Source of the DNA: Candidatus Omnitrophota bacterium
GTDB lineage: Bacteria > Omnitrophota > Gorgyraeia > Gygaellales > Profunditerraquicolaceae
Direction: 5' to 3'
Assembly (NCBI GenBank): GCA_023247875.1
Contig: JAHFFQ010000002.1
Coordinates: 1-22,525 of the forward strand
Length of the DNA: 22,525 nucleotides
Both the position numbers and the translations under genes were made by a program. The notes under the pieces were generated by a model. It searched no databases and had not been told where the DNA came from. It worked only from the letters and a program-made list of their open reading frames with translations. Shown here one piece after another: positions 15,350 to 22,414 of this stretch; position 1 is the first letter of the stretch, and each line of letters begins with the position of its first letter.

Positions 15350-16282
15350 ATGAGAAGCGCATTTATCAATACGCTGATCAAACTGGCAAGGAAAGACAAA
15401 CGGATTTTCCTGCTTACCGGGGATCTGGGGTTTTCCGTGCTTGAAGGGTTTAGGGATGAGTTTCCCGATAGATTCATAAATATGGGGGTTGCCGAGGCAA
15501 ATATGATCGGAGTTGCTGCCGGGCTGGCCCTGTCCGGTAAGGTTGTCTTCGTATATTCCATTGTTCCATTTGTGACTTTGCGCTGCCTTGAACAGATAAG
15601 GAATGATGTTTGTTATCAACAACTTCAAGTGAGGATAATCGGCGTGGGCGCCGGCCTATCCTACGGTACTTCAGGAGCAACGCATTATTCACTTGAAGAT
15701 ATAGCGGTAATGAGGGCAATCTCTAATTTATCCGTAGTTTGTCCAGGGGACCCGCTTGAAACTGAAATGGCGCTTAAGGAATCCCTGTCTTACGCAGGGC
15801 CGCTTTATATAAGGCTTGGTAAAGGACATGATCCTTTAGTGTACCGGAAATTAGAGGGATTTAAAATAGGTAAGGCGATTTCATTAAGGTACGGCAAAGA
15901 TATCGCCATTATTTCTACAGGCAATATGCTGCCCAACGCTAATCAGGCGGCAAGCTTACTAAAGAAACAAGGTGTTGATGTAAGATTAATCAGTATGCAT
16001 ACTGTTAAGCCCATAGATAAAAAGACCATAATTGATATTGCTAAGAAAACAAAAGCTATATTTACGGTTGAGGAACACAATCTTATCGGAGGTTTAGGCA
16101 GCGCTGTAGCGGAGGTATTAGCAGAACAACCAGCCAAAGTGTATTTTAAAAGAATAGCTGTTACCGAAACTTTCTTTAAGACTATCGGCAGCCAGGATTA
16201 TTTAAGAAGTAAATTCGGTTTGGATGCCAACGGAATATGCAAGACAATCATTAAAGGTATGAGAAAGATCAGGCATGGATAA
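15350..16282 (+). CDS. Transketolase C-terminal subunit (PYR plus C-terminal domains)
   Basis: 310 residues. The PYR domain (about 1-155) has the catalytic glutamate in GVAEANMIGVAAG (Glu49), the LEQIRNDV block, and GATHYSLED with His112. The C-terminal domain (about 172-305) has the order seen in transketolase/E1-beta proteins: DIAIISTGNML, VRLISMHTVKPID, FTVEEHNLIGGLGSAVAE. It forms the complete ThDP active site with the preceding subunit. The stop overlaps rfbH by 8 bases, so transketolase and RfbH should be made together. Taken with RfbH, which supplies a 3,6-dideoxy-4-keto intermediate, a ketol transfer to C4 is a reasonable hypothesis. The paralogous short subunit at 1292-1783 lacks the second domain. 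Confidence 0.88.
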   Translation: MRSAFINTLIKLARKDKRIFLLTGDLGFSVLEGFRDEFPDRFINMGVAEANMIGVAAGLALSGKVVFVYSIVPFVTLRCLEQIRNDVCYQQLQVRIIGVGAGLSYGTSGATHYSLEDIAVMRAISNLSVVCPGDPLETEMALKESLSYAGPLYIRLGKGHDPLVYRKLEGFKIGKAISLRYGKDIAIISTGNMLPNANQAASLLKKQGVDVRLISMHTVKPIDKKTIIDIAKKTKAIFTVEEHNLIGGLGSAVAEVLAEQPAKVYFKRIAVTETFFKTIGSQDYLRSKFGLDANGICKTIIKGMRKIRHG

Positions 16283-17597
16283 GGAACTGGCTATAAGAAA
16301 GATCATCTTCCGGAAGATCAATGAATTATATGAAATAAGAAGCAAACTGGAGAAGAAAAACTCTCTGCATAAGAAATGCGTTAAATACGCCGGCAGGATT
16401 TATGATGAGAAGGAAATTTCCAGGTTAGTTGATTCTTCGCTTGATTTCTGGCTTACCGCCGGCAGGTACTCGAAAGAATTTGAAAATGGTTTGGCGAGGT
16501 TTCTAGGAATTAACCATGTATCTTTGGTAAATTCCGGTTCTTCCGCTAATCTCCTGGCTATTTCCGCGCTTACCTCTTTTAAGCTTAAAGATAAAAGGCT
16601 TAAACCCGGGGATGAAATAATTACTACCGCCAACTGTTTTCCTACTACATTGGCTCCTATTATACAAAATAATCTTATTCCGGTTTTCGTTGATGTAAAT
16701 CTTGGTAATTATAACATCCAAGCCGATAGAATTGAAAAAGCGATCGGGAAGAAAACTAAGGCGATATTCGTTGCCCATGCTTTAGGTAATCCTGTTGATG
16801 TTAAATCAATCCTGAGTATATCAAAAAAACATAAATTGTGGTTTGTGGAAGATAATTGCGATGCCCTTGGTTCAAAATATAACGGTAATTATACGGGAAT
16901 GTTCGGGCATATTGCCACTTTGAGTTTCTATCCGGCGCATCATATAACTACGGGGGAAGGAGGAGCGGTAATAACTAACGACTCTCTGCTCAATAGGATT
17001 ATTAATTCTTTCCGTGACTGGGGAAGAGATTGCTGGTGTGAATCGGGGAGTGATAATAATTGTAAAAAAAGATTTGGCTGGAAACTCGGAACATTGCCTC
17101 TTGGTTATGATCATAAATATGCTTACTCGCATATCGGTTATAATCTTAAAATGACGGATATGCAGGCAGCGATCGGGGTGGAACAATTAAAAAAACTCCC
17201 GAATTTTATTCAGAAAAGAAAAAGCAACTTTTCCAGATTATATGCAGGGCTTAAGGTTTATGAAGATAGATTAGTGCTTCCTTCATGGCAGAAAAAAGCA
17301 AACCCATCCTGGTTTTGTTTCCCGGTTACAGTAAGGGAAAATGCCGGTTTTAAAAGGGAAGAGTTGACGATGTTCTTAGAAAAATCAGGGATCCAAACAA
17401 GATTAATCTTCGCAGGCAATATTTTAAGGCAGCCTGCTTTTTTAGATATAAAATGCCGCATTTCGGGAAATTTAGTGAATACCGATAAGATCATGAATAA
17501 TTCTTTTTTTGTGGGAGTTTATCCCGGTATCGATAAGGAAGATATAAAATACGTAATTAACCGGTTCACAGCGTTCTTCAGGAGTGTGTTAAAATGA
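16275..17597 (+). CDS. rfbH: CDP-4-dehydro-6-deoxy-D-glucose 3-dehydratase (E1), PMP- and [2Fe-2S]-dependent
   Basis: Removes the C3 hydroxyl of CDP-4-keto-6-deoxyglucose, on the way to CDP-3,6-dideoxy sugars. It is a DegT/DnrJ/EryC1-fold protein of 440 residues. Two diagnostic features are visible. The PLP-binding lysine is replaced by histidine in FYPAHHITTGEGG (His222), so PMP is used without a Schiff base. The iron-sulfur ligands are Cys195-X57-Cys253-X1-Cys255-X7-Cys263, the exact E1 spacing. NSGSSANLLA (about 87-96) is the phosphate-binding loop. These features separate it from aminotransferases and from ColD, which also has His but lacks the cluster. E1 needs an electron-donating reductase (E3/RfbI); none is in the window. 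It overlaps the transketolase and the next GT2 gene. Confidence 0.95.
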   Translation: MDKELAIRKIIFRKINELYEIRSKLEKKNSLHKKCVKYAGRIYDEKEISRLVDSSLDFWLTAGRYSKEFENGLARFLGINHVSLVNSGSSANLLAISALTSFKLKDKRLKPGDEIITTANCFPTTLAPIIQNNLIPVFVDVNLGNYNIQADRIEKAIGKKTKAIFVAHALGNPVDVKSILSISKKHKLWFVEDNCDALGSKYNGNYTGMFGHIATLSFYPAHHITTGEGGAVITNDSLLNRIINSFRDWGRDCWCESGSDNNCKKRFGWKLGTLPLGYDHKYAYSHIGYNLKMTDMQAAIGVEQLKKLPNFIQKRKSNFSRLYAGLKVYEDRLVLPSWQKKANPSWFCFPVTVRENAGFKREELTMFLEKSGIQTRLIFAGNILRQPAFLDIKCRISGNLVNTDKIMNNSFFVGVYPGIDKEDIKYVINRFTAFFRSVLK

Positions 17598-18307
17598 AAT
17601 TAACCATTGTTGTTACGGTGTACAACGAGAGATCTACGATTCTAAAGGCGATCGAGGAGGCAAAAAGCCTGGACATAGAAAAACAGATAATCGTAGTAGA
17701 TAACTGTTCTACTGACGGCACAAGGGAGCTCTTAAGGGGCCTTAATGACAGTTCTATTACAATCGTTTATCAGTCCAGGAATTACGGCTACGGGGAGTCG
17801 GTAATTACGGGGATGAACCTGGCGCAGGGTGAGTATCTTTATGTGCACAACTCCGATCTGGAATACGACCCGCGCTGTGTTTATGAAATGGTGGAACTAT
17901 CCGATAAGGAAGGCCTCGATGCAATATTTGGTTCGAGATTATTAACAAGGCAGGGAGAATCAAGGTTAAAGATACTCAAGGAAAGGCCGTTTTACCTTGG
18001 CTCGTTTATAACGACATTCTTAACGGATATATTCTATCACAAAAACTTTTCCGATATTATAGGGTCGAGGTTCTACAGGACAGATGTATTGAGGAAAATC
18101 AACCCTCAGGCAAGAGGAATAGGTTTTGATTTTGAGGTTGTCAGTAAATTGTGCAAATATGGTTATAGGATAAAAGAACTGGCTGTAAGTTATTCTCCCC
18201 GGACAAAAGGAAAGAAAATAAAGGCTCACGACATAATCCCGGCTGTTTGGGTGATGTTTAAGATAAAGTTTACCCGGGAAGACCCAAGGCTAAAAAAGAA
18301 TAATTAA
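17594..18307 (+). CDS. Glycosyltransferase family 2 (DPM1-like)
   Basis: 237 residues. LTIVVTVYNERSTI (3-16), IIVVDNCSTDGT (32-43), NYGYGESVITGM (63-74), and YVHNSDLEYDP (83-93). In polyprenyl-phosphate glycosyltransferases this last motif is usually DADLEYDP, so the first Asp of the DxD is Asn (N86-S-D88). The second Asp and the EYDP that follow are kept, so binding of a divalent cation may be altered but not lost. No C-terminal membrane segment is seen. It overlaps rfbH as ATGA and is followed one base after its stop by another GT2. Probably transfers a nucleotide sugar to a lipid phosphate or growing glycan. Confidence 0.83.
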   Translation: MKLTIVVTVYNERSTILKAIEEAKSLDIEKQIIVVDNCSTDGTRELLRGLNDSSITIVYQSRNYGYGESVITGMNLAQGEYLYVHNSDLEYDPRCVYEMVELSDKEGLDAIFGSRLLTRQGESRLKILKERPFYLGSFITTFLTDIFYHKNFSDIIGSRFYRTDVLRKINPQARGIGFDFEVVSKLCKYGYRIKELAVSYSPRTKGKKIKAHDIIPAVWVMFKIKFTREDPRLKKNN

Positions 18308-18308
18308 G

Positions 18309-19016
18309 ATGAAGTTATCGGTTATCATCCCCGCGCATAATGAAGAAGAGAATATTGAGGGCGTAATTGCTCAAATCGAGTCTTTACTTGAGTTGGAGTA
18401 TGAGCTGATCGTAGTAAATGACCATTCTACCGATAAGACCGCTGCGGTAGTTAGGGAATTACGGCTTAGATTCCCGAACTTAAGGCTGGTAGATAATCCC
18501 GGGTCAAAAGGATTTGCCAATGCCGTTAAGTGCGGTTTTGCTAATGCCAAGGGTGAGCTGGTAATCCCGGTTATGGGCGATCTTTGCGATGATCTGGCTA
18601 CTATCAAGATCATGACCGCCAAGATTGAAGATGGTTATGATGTGGTTTGCGCTTCACGTTACATAAAGGGTGGGGCAAGGCTTGGCGGTTCACGCTTAAA
18701 AGGAATCCTTTCAGCTTTTGCCGGGTGGTCACTTTATTGCCTGCTGGGTATTCCTACGCATGATATAGCCAATGCTTTTAAAATGTATAGAAAGAAAGTC
18801 CTCGACAGCATCAATATAGAATCAAAGGGGTTCGAAATATCTATGGAGCTTCCGCTAAAGGCTTATTACGCCGGTTTTAAAATAACCGAAGTTCCCACCG
18901 TCTGGCAGGAGAGAAAAAAAGGTAAATCAAATTTCAAAATGTTCAATTTGGCGCCCAATTATTTAAAGTTTTATTTATGGGGGATCAAGAAGCGGATCGG
19001 GGGAGGTAACTTATGA
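18309..19016 (+). CDS. Glycosyltransferase family 2 (polyprenyl-phosphate transferase-like)
   Basis: 235 residues. LSVIIPAHNEEENIEGVI (3-20), ELIVVNDHSTDKT (32-44), GSKGFANAVKCGFANAKGE (65-83), and PVMGDLCDD (87-95), a typical metal-binding stretch of DPM1-like GT2 enzymes. The ASRYIKGG and SKGFEISMELPLKAYYAG segments are also usual for this group and supply the catalytic acidic residues. No transmembrane tail is seen. It follows another GT2 by one base and overlaps the O-antigen ligase gene as ATGA. Likely makes a polyprenyl-phosphate sugar or extends the lipid-linked glycan; the donor is unknown. Confidence 0.87.
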   Translation: MKLSVIIPAHNEEENIEGVIAQIESLLELEYELIVVNDHSTDKTAAVVRELRLRFPNLRLVDNPGSKGFANAVKCGFANAKGELVIPVMGDLCDDLATIKIMTAKIEDGYDVVCASRYIKGGARLGGSRLKGILSAFAGWSLYCLLGIPTHDIANAFKMYRKKVLDSINIESKGFEISMELPLKAYYAGFKITEVPTVWQERKKGKSNFKMFNLAPNYLKFYLWGIKKRIGGGNL

Positions 19017-20248
19017 AAGATAAGATATTAAGATTATCGGATTTTGCGATTTATTGGTCGATTGTAATTATGCCATTTTCGGTGGCTATCGCTCCGGCTA
19101 TCGCCAATACCTTTATCGGATTTTTTAGCGCATTTTTTATAATCAAGAAGCTGATAACAAAAAAGCCGTTTTCTACCGACCGGCTGGCCATCTTTTTTTT
19201 CCTGCTATTTTTAAGCGTTTCAGTGATTTCGTTCAGGAATTCCGTCAGTTTAAGCACGAGTTTCCAGGGTATCATAAAACTCCTTAAATATATTCTTATA
19301 TTTTTGGTTTGCAGTGAGGAGGTCAGGGACAAGCAACATATATCAAGGATCATTATAAGTATTTGCTCCGGAGTCTGCCTGGCATCCATAGATGCGTTAT
19401 GGCAGATGGCTTTTGGTTATGATTTCATACACCATATCGCTATACAAGCCGCGATAGGTTTACCCAGGCCGACGGCCGCCTTCCCCAACCCGAATGTTTT
19501 CGGAATTTATATGACTGCCCTGACCCCGCTTATTTTTGGGCTTGCCTTACTTTACTTCAAGGGCAAAAAAAGGTTATTTATGTTTTTGCCGGCTATTCTG
19601 GGCCTGACCGGCATATACCTGACTCTTTCGCGCGGAGCGGGATTAGCTATTTATTTTGCGGTCTTGTTCTTATGCATAGCCGGTAAGAAGAAATTATTCA
19701 CCGCTGGTTTAGTCGCTATCCTTATAATTTATCCTTTTGTAATGCCTAAGAATATAAAGCAGTGGGCCAGGGAGGTTAACTATAATCCTCTGGTCCTTCT
19801 GTGCAGCCAGGAAAGGATCAGCATCCAGAATAATACTATCAACATGATCAAGCACCATCCTTTCATAGGCGTAGGCGTGAATACCTTTTCCAGGAATTAC
19901 GGCAAATATAAGACCATCCAGGCCGAAAAATACGCGCATACGCCGGATACCATCTACGCGCACAATATATATTTGCAGATGGCAGGCGAAACAGGCTTAT
20001 TGGGGCTGGCCGCTTTTATCTTATTCTTATTCCAGGTATTCAGGCGGGCTTTTAAAACCATGCCCAAGCTCAATGACGGCTATCTAAGAGTAATCGGACT
20101 ATCTTTAATTGCCTGCATGATCGCTTTTTTGATAAATGGCCTTACCGAGACCAGTCTTTATTATCCGAGAGTGGCGATGATATTCTGGTACTTGATCGGG
20201 TTATCGCTTGCGCTGGGTAAATTTGTCCACCTTAAGGGAGAATGCTGA
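19013..20248 (+). CDS. O-antigen ligase/polymerase family membrane protein (WaaL/Wzy-like)
   Basis: 411 residues with about 10-12 hydrophobic segments. The Wzy_C/WaaL signature region is at about 280-335: HHPFIGVGVNTF, then AHNIYLQMAGETGLLGL, with His317 and Glu326 at positions usual for the family, plus TLSRGAG (204-210) earlier. Family members join lipid-linked glycans to an acceptor at the outer face of the inner membrane: WaaL to lipid A-core, Wzy to another repeat unit, and related proteins to protein or carotenoid acceptors. The sequence alone does not separate ligase from polymerase. It overlaps the preceding GT2 as ATGA and the following GT9 by 7 bases. It is the only ligase or polymerase in the window, and no Wzx flippase is present. 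Confidence 0.85.
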   Translation: MKDKILRLSDFAIYWSIVIMPFSVAIAPAIANTFIGFFSAFFIIKKLITKKPFSTDRLAIFFFLLFLSVSVISFRNSVSLSTSFQGIIKLLKYILIFLVCSEEVRDKQHISRIIISICSGVCLASIDALWQMAFGYDFIHHIAIQAAIGLPRPTAAFPNPNVFGIYMTALTPLIFGLALLYFKGKKRLFMFLPAILGLTGIYLTLSRGAGLAIYFAVLFLCIAGKKKLFTAGLVAILIIYPFVMPKNIKQWAREVNYNPLVLLCSQERISIQNNTINMIKHHPFIGVGVNTFSRNYGKYKTIQAEKYAHTPDTIYAHNIYLQMAGETGLLGLAAFILFLFQVFRRAFKTMPKLNDGYLRVIGLSLIACMIAFLINGLTETSLYYPRVAMIFWYLIGLSLALGKFVHLKGEC

Positions 20249-21153
20249 TCAAGAATATTTTAGTTATTCGCAATGATCGTTTCGGCGAATTCTTGTTGAA
20301 TATCCCGGTTTTGCGGGCTTTAAAAGAAAGTTACCCCGAAAGCAGCCTTACTTTGGCTGTAAGCCCCGACACCCGCGAATTAGCCCAATGCATTGAATAT
20401 AGCGACAGGGTGGTTGTTTGGGATGATAATTTCAAGAGAGGACTAAGAAAGCAAAGGTTTGACATCTGTGTTGTCTTGAACCCCGCGAAGGAGCCGCATT
20501 GGGCCGCTTTTTTTGCCGGGATCCCCGTCCGTGTTGGTTATAATAGAAAATGGGGCCTCCTGCTCACCCACAAGATAGAGGATACTAAAAGCCTTGGTTT
20601 AAAACATGAAGTAGAATATAACCTTGATCTGGCCGGCCTTATCGGGGCTAAAACCGATGATACAAGCCTTTCCCTGGCTAAACTGCCTGCGTATAGCAAT
20701 CCTGAATATGCGGGGGCAGTTGCCATCCATCCTTATACAAGCGACAGCTTGAAACAGTGGGAGCCGGAGAGATTCCGGGAATTAGCAAAGAGAGTATGGG
20801 ATGAGCTTGGCTTGCGAGTGCTGATTGTCGGCAAGGATAGGGGTCCAGGTAAAGAGGAGTTTGCAGGCTTAGGGAAAAATATCGTTAATCTGGTCAATAA
20901 AACTTCGCTTGTGGAATTAGCGCAAATTCTCAAGCAGTGCAGATTATTGGTATCTTGCGACAGCGGTCCGATGCATCTGGCAGCTTCAGTCGGAACTCCG
21001 GTGATCGCATTATTCAGGAATGACCTGCCCGGAAAAACCGCCAGGCGCTGGGGGCCGTGGGGTAAAGGACATATTGTCATAGAAAAGGATAAATTGGCGG
21101 ATATAAGCACGGAAGAAGTACTTGACAAGGTTAAAAATATCAGGTATAGTTAG
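20242..21153 (+). CDS. Glycosyltransferase family 9 (heptosyltransferase-like)
   Basis: 303 residues, a GT-B fold protein. The N-terminal domain starts ILVIRNDRFGEFLLNIPVL (6-24); the polar residues in this loop are at the catalytic position in heptosyltransferases. The C-terminal domain has AIHPYTSDSLKQW (161-173) and the nucleotide-sugar binding block VSCDSGPMHLAASVG (237-251), the most recognisable GT9 element. Family members add ADP-heptose or related sugars to the LPS inner core or to other glycans. Length is slightly below the usual about 330-350. The stop TAG lies inside the 16-bp inverted repeat and overlaps the toxin-antitoxin promoter, so this is the last gene of the upstream glycan block. 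Confidence 0.88.
   Translation: MLIKNILVIRNDRFGEFLLNIPVLRALKESYPESSLTLAVSPDTRELAQCIEYSDRVVVWDDNFKRGLRKQRFDICVVLNPAKEPHWAAFFAGIPVRVGYNRKWGLLLTHKIEDTKSLGLKHEVEYNLDLAGLIGAKTDDTSLSLAKLPAYSNPEYAGAVAIHPYTSDSLKQWEPERFRELAKRVWDELGLRVLIVGKDRGPGKEEFAGLGKNIVNLVNKTSLVELAQILKQCRLLVSCDSGPMHLAASVGTPVIALFRNDLPGKTARRWGPWGKGHIVIEKDKLADISTEEVLDKVKNIRYS
21122..21150 (+). promoter_or_regulatory. Sigma70-type promoter for the toxin-antitoxin genes
   Basis: TTGACA at 21122-21127 (perfect -35), a 17-base spacer, and TATAGT at 21145-21150 (one mismatch from TATAAT). It lies inside the last codons of the GT9 gene. Transcription should begin near 21157, about 27 bases before ATG 21184. The -10 element is inside the left arm of a perfect inverted repeat, which suggests repression by a bound protein. 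No other promoter of comparable quality caught my eye in the junctions I checked. Confidence 0.72.
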
Positions 21154-21179
21154 TTAACAGTTTTGTTAACTAACTATAC
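21144..21179. repeat. Perfect 16-bp inverted repeat, probable AbiEi operator
   Basis: Left arm GTATAGTTAGTTAACA (21144-21159), loop GTTT (21160-21163), right arm TGTTAACTAACTATAC (21164-21179); all 16 pairs match. It covers the promoter -10 element, the probable transcription start and the GT9 stop codon, and ends 4 bases before the antitoxin ATG. AbiEi-type antitoxins are known to repress their own promoters by binding inverted repeats. It is not a good intrinsic terminator: the stem is A+T-rich and no T-run follows the right arm. Confidence 0.78.
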
Positions 21180-21183
21180 TCAT

Positions 21184-21777
21184 ATGAACTATAGGAAGAT
21201 CGGACGGTTAAATAAGCTTTACTTCAGTTACCGGGATATCGCAAGGGCCTTTCGGATATCCCCCGGCTCCAGCCGTGTCGCGGCCACCAGGCTTGTAAAA
21301 AGCGGCGATATTACCAGGGTCAAGAGAAATTTCTATGTATTAAGCCAAAGATGGAATTCCTCTTCTCTTGAAGACCGGCTTATTTTAGCCAACCTGCTCC
21401 AGGTGCCCTCTTACATATCTCTTATGACCGCTTTAAGTTATTATGAGATTACCACCCAGGTTCAGCCTGATTTTATAGAATCCGTGGGATACTACAGGAC
21501 AAAGCTTGTTGAGGTTAAAGGGAGAAGTTTTAATTACAGCAAGATAAATAGAAGATTATATTTTGGATTTGCCAAGGTTAAAGGATTCTTTATGGCCACC
21601 CCGGAAAAGGCGTTTTTGGACGCCTTTTACCTTAAGTCCTTAAAAAAATATAATTTTGACCTTACATCAATCGATTCCGGAAAATTGAATATGGACCGGT
21701 TCAGGCTAATGGCGGGGAAATACCCCATTCTGACCAGGAAGTTATTGCTAAAATATGGATACCTTAAGAAAACATGA
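21184..21777 (+). CDS. AbiEi-like antitoxin / winged-helix transcriptional regulator
   Basis: 197 residues from ATG 21184. The N-terminal part (about 10-55) is a winged helix: YFSYRDIARAFRISPGSSRVAATRLV followed by the wing KSGDITRVKRNFYVL. The rest matches the C-terminal domain of type IV antitoxins of the AbiE family, with YISLMTALSYYEIT (77-90) and MATPEKAFLDAFYL (137-150). Such proteins neutralise the toxin without stable binding and repress the operon by binding inverted repeats. The start ATG 21184 is preferred to an in-frame TTG at 21163, which falls inside the inverted repeat. No Shine-Dalgarno sequence is visible and the leader is only about 27 bases, so translation may be inefficient. 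The toxin gene overlaps by 23 bases. It is a defence or maintenance module, not a glycan gene. Confidence 0.85.
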   Translation: MNYRKIGRLNKLYFSYRDIARAFRISPGSSRVAATRLVKSGDITRVKRNFYVLSQRWNSSSLEDRLILANLLQVPSYISLMTALSYYEITTQVQPDFIESVGYYRTKLVEVKGRSFNYSKINRRLYFGFAKVKGFFMATPEKAFLDAFYLKSLKKYNFDLTSIDSGKLNMDRFRLMAGKYPILTRKLLLKYGYLKKT

Positions 21778-22414
21778 AATATTTGAAATAGAGGCGCTGG
21801 AAAAACTCAAAAACAAGGGTTTTCTGACGCCGCTTGTGTTTATCGGCGGGACAATGCTGCGGCTTTGTTACGAGTTGAGCCGTTATTCCACGGATCTGGA
21901 TTTCTGGTTTGTCAGGAGAACAAACCAGAAAGCTTATTTTAATAAACTGAAAGATTATTTGGGTAAGTTTTATGAAGTCACTGATGATAAACTAAAGTTC
22001 AATAGCATGCTTTTGGAGATCCGCAGCAAGAATTATCCCAAACGGCTGAAAATTGAGATTAGGAAAGAGCTTAAAGAGTGCGATACTCAAGAAAGGATCG
22101 CTTTTTCAAAATACTCTACCAGCCAGGTTGTTTTAAGGGTAATTACCCTGGAAGAAGCAATGAAGTATAAGATTAAAGCGGCTTTGGACAGGAAAGATAT
22201 CAGGGATTTTTTTGATATTGAGTTTCTTTTAAGGCAGGGGATCGGGTTATCGGACAAGGAAAGGGAATTATTGGCTTTAAAAGCTATTTTGAATAGTTTT
22301 AAGGAAAATGAGTATAAGGTGGCATTGGGATCATTGTTAGACGCAGACACAAGAAAATATTATATAAAAAATAGGTTCAGCTATTTACTGAGTAAAATCG
22401 GGGTTAGTATATGA
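21755..22414 (+). CDS. AbiEii/AbiGii-type nucleotidyltransferase toxin
   Basis: 219 residues of the AbiEii (DUF1814) nucleotidyltransferase fold. The fold's signature is FIGGTMLRL (29-37) followed by RYSTDLDFWF (43-52), where Asp47 and Asp49 are the metal-binding DxD. A later acidic residue is in LKIEIRKE (Glu101), and the helix EEAMKYKIKAALDRKDIRDFFDIEFLL contains the conserved Lys141 and the Asp148-Asp154 group. AbiEii enzymes are GTP-preferring nucleotidyltransferases; related toxins modify tRNA. In the family, abortive phage infection and plasmid maintenance are the known roles. It overlaps the antitoxin by 23 bases. Its stop codon overlaps the manC start as ATGA, which is unusual for an inserted defence module. 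Confidence 0.87.
   Translation: MDTLRKHEIFEIEALEKLKNKGFLTPLVFIGGTMLRLCYELSRYSTDLDFWFVRRTNQKAYFNKLKDYLGKFYEVTDDKLKFNSMLLEIRSKNYPKRLKIEIRKELKECDTQERIAFSKYSTSQVVLRVITLEEAMKYKIKAALDRKDIRDFFDIEFLLRQGIGLSDKERELLALKAILNSFKENEYKVALGSLLDADTRKYYIKNRFSYLLSKIGVSI

Noticed and set aside
16275..17597. Annotation as a sugar aminotransferase (DegT family) or ColD
   Set aside because: The PLP lysine is replaced by histidine, excluding an aminotransferase, and the four iron-sulfur cysteines with X57, X1 and X7 spacing exclude ColD.
20733..21128. Antisense open frame of about 130 codons opposite the GT9 gene
   Set aside because: Composition is Ser/Leu/Thr-rich with no domain, and the sense strand encodes the clear GT9 nucleotide-sugar binding block here.
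21144..21179. The 16-bp inverted repeat as an intrinsic terminator of the glycan operon
   Set aside because: The stem is A+T-rich, no T-run follows either arm on the + strand, and a promoter -10 element is embedded in it; an operator explains it better. Weak attenuation of upstream transcripts is still possible.
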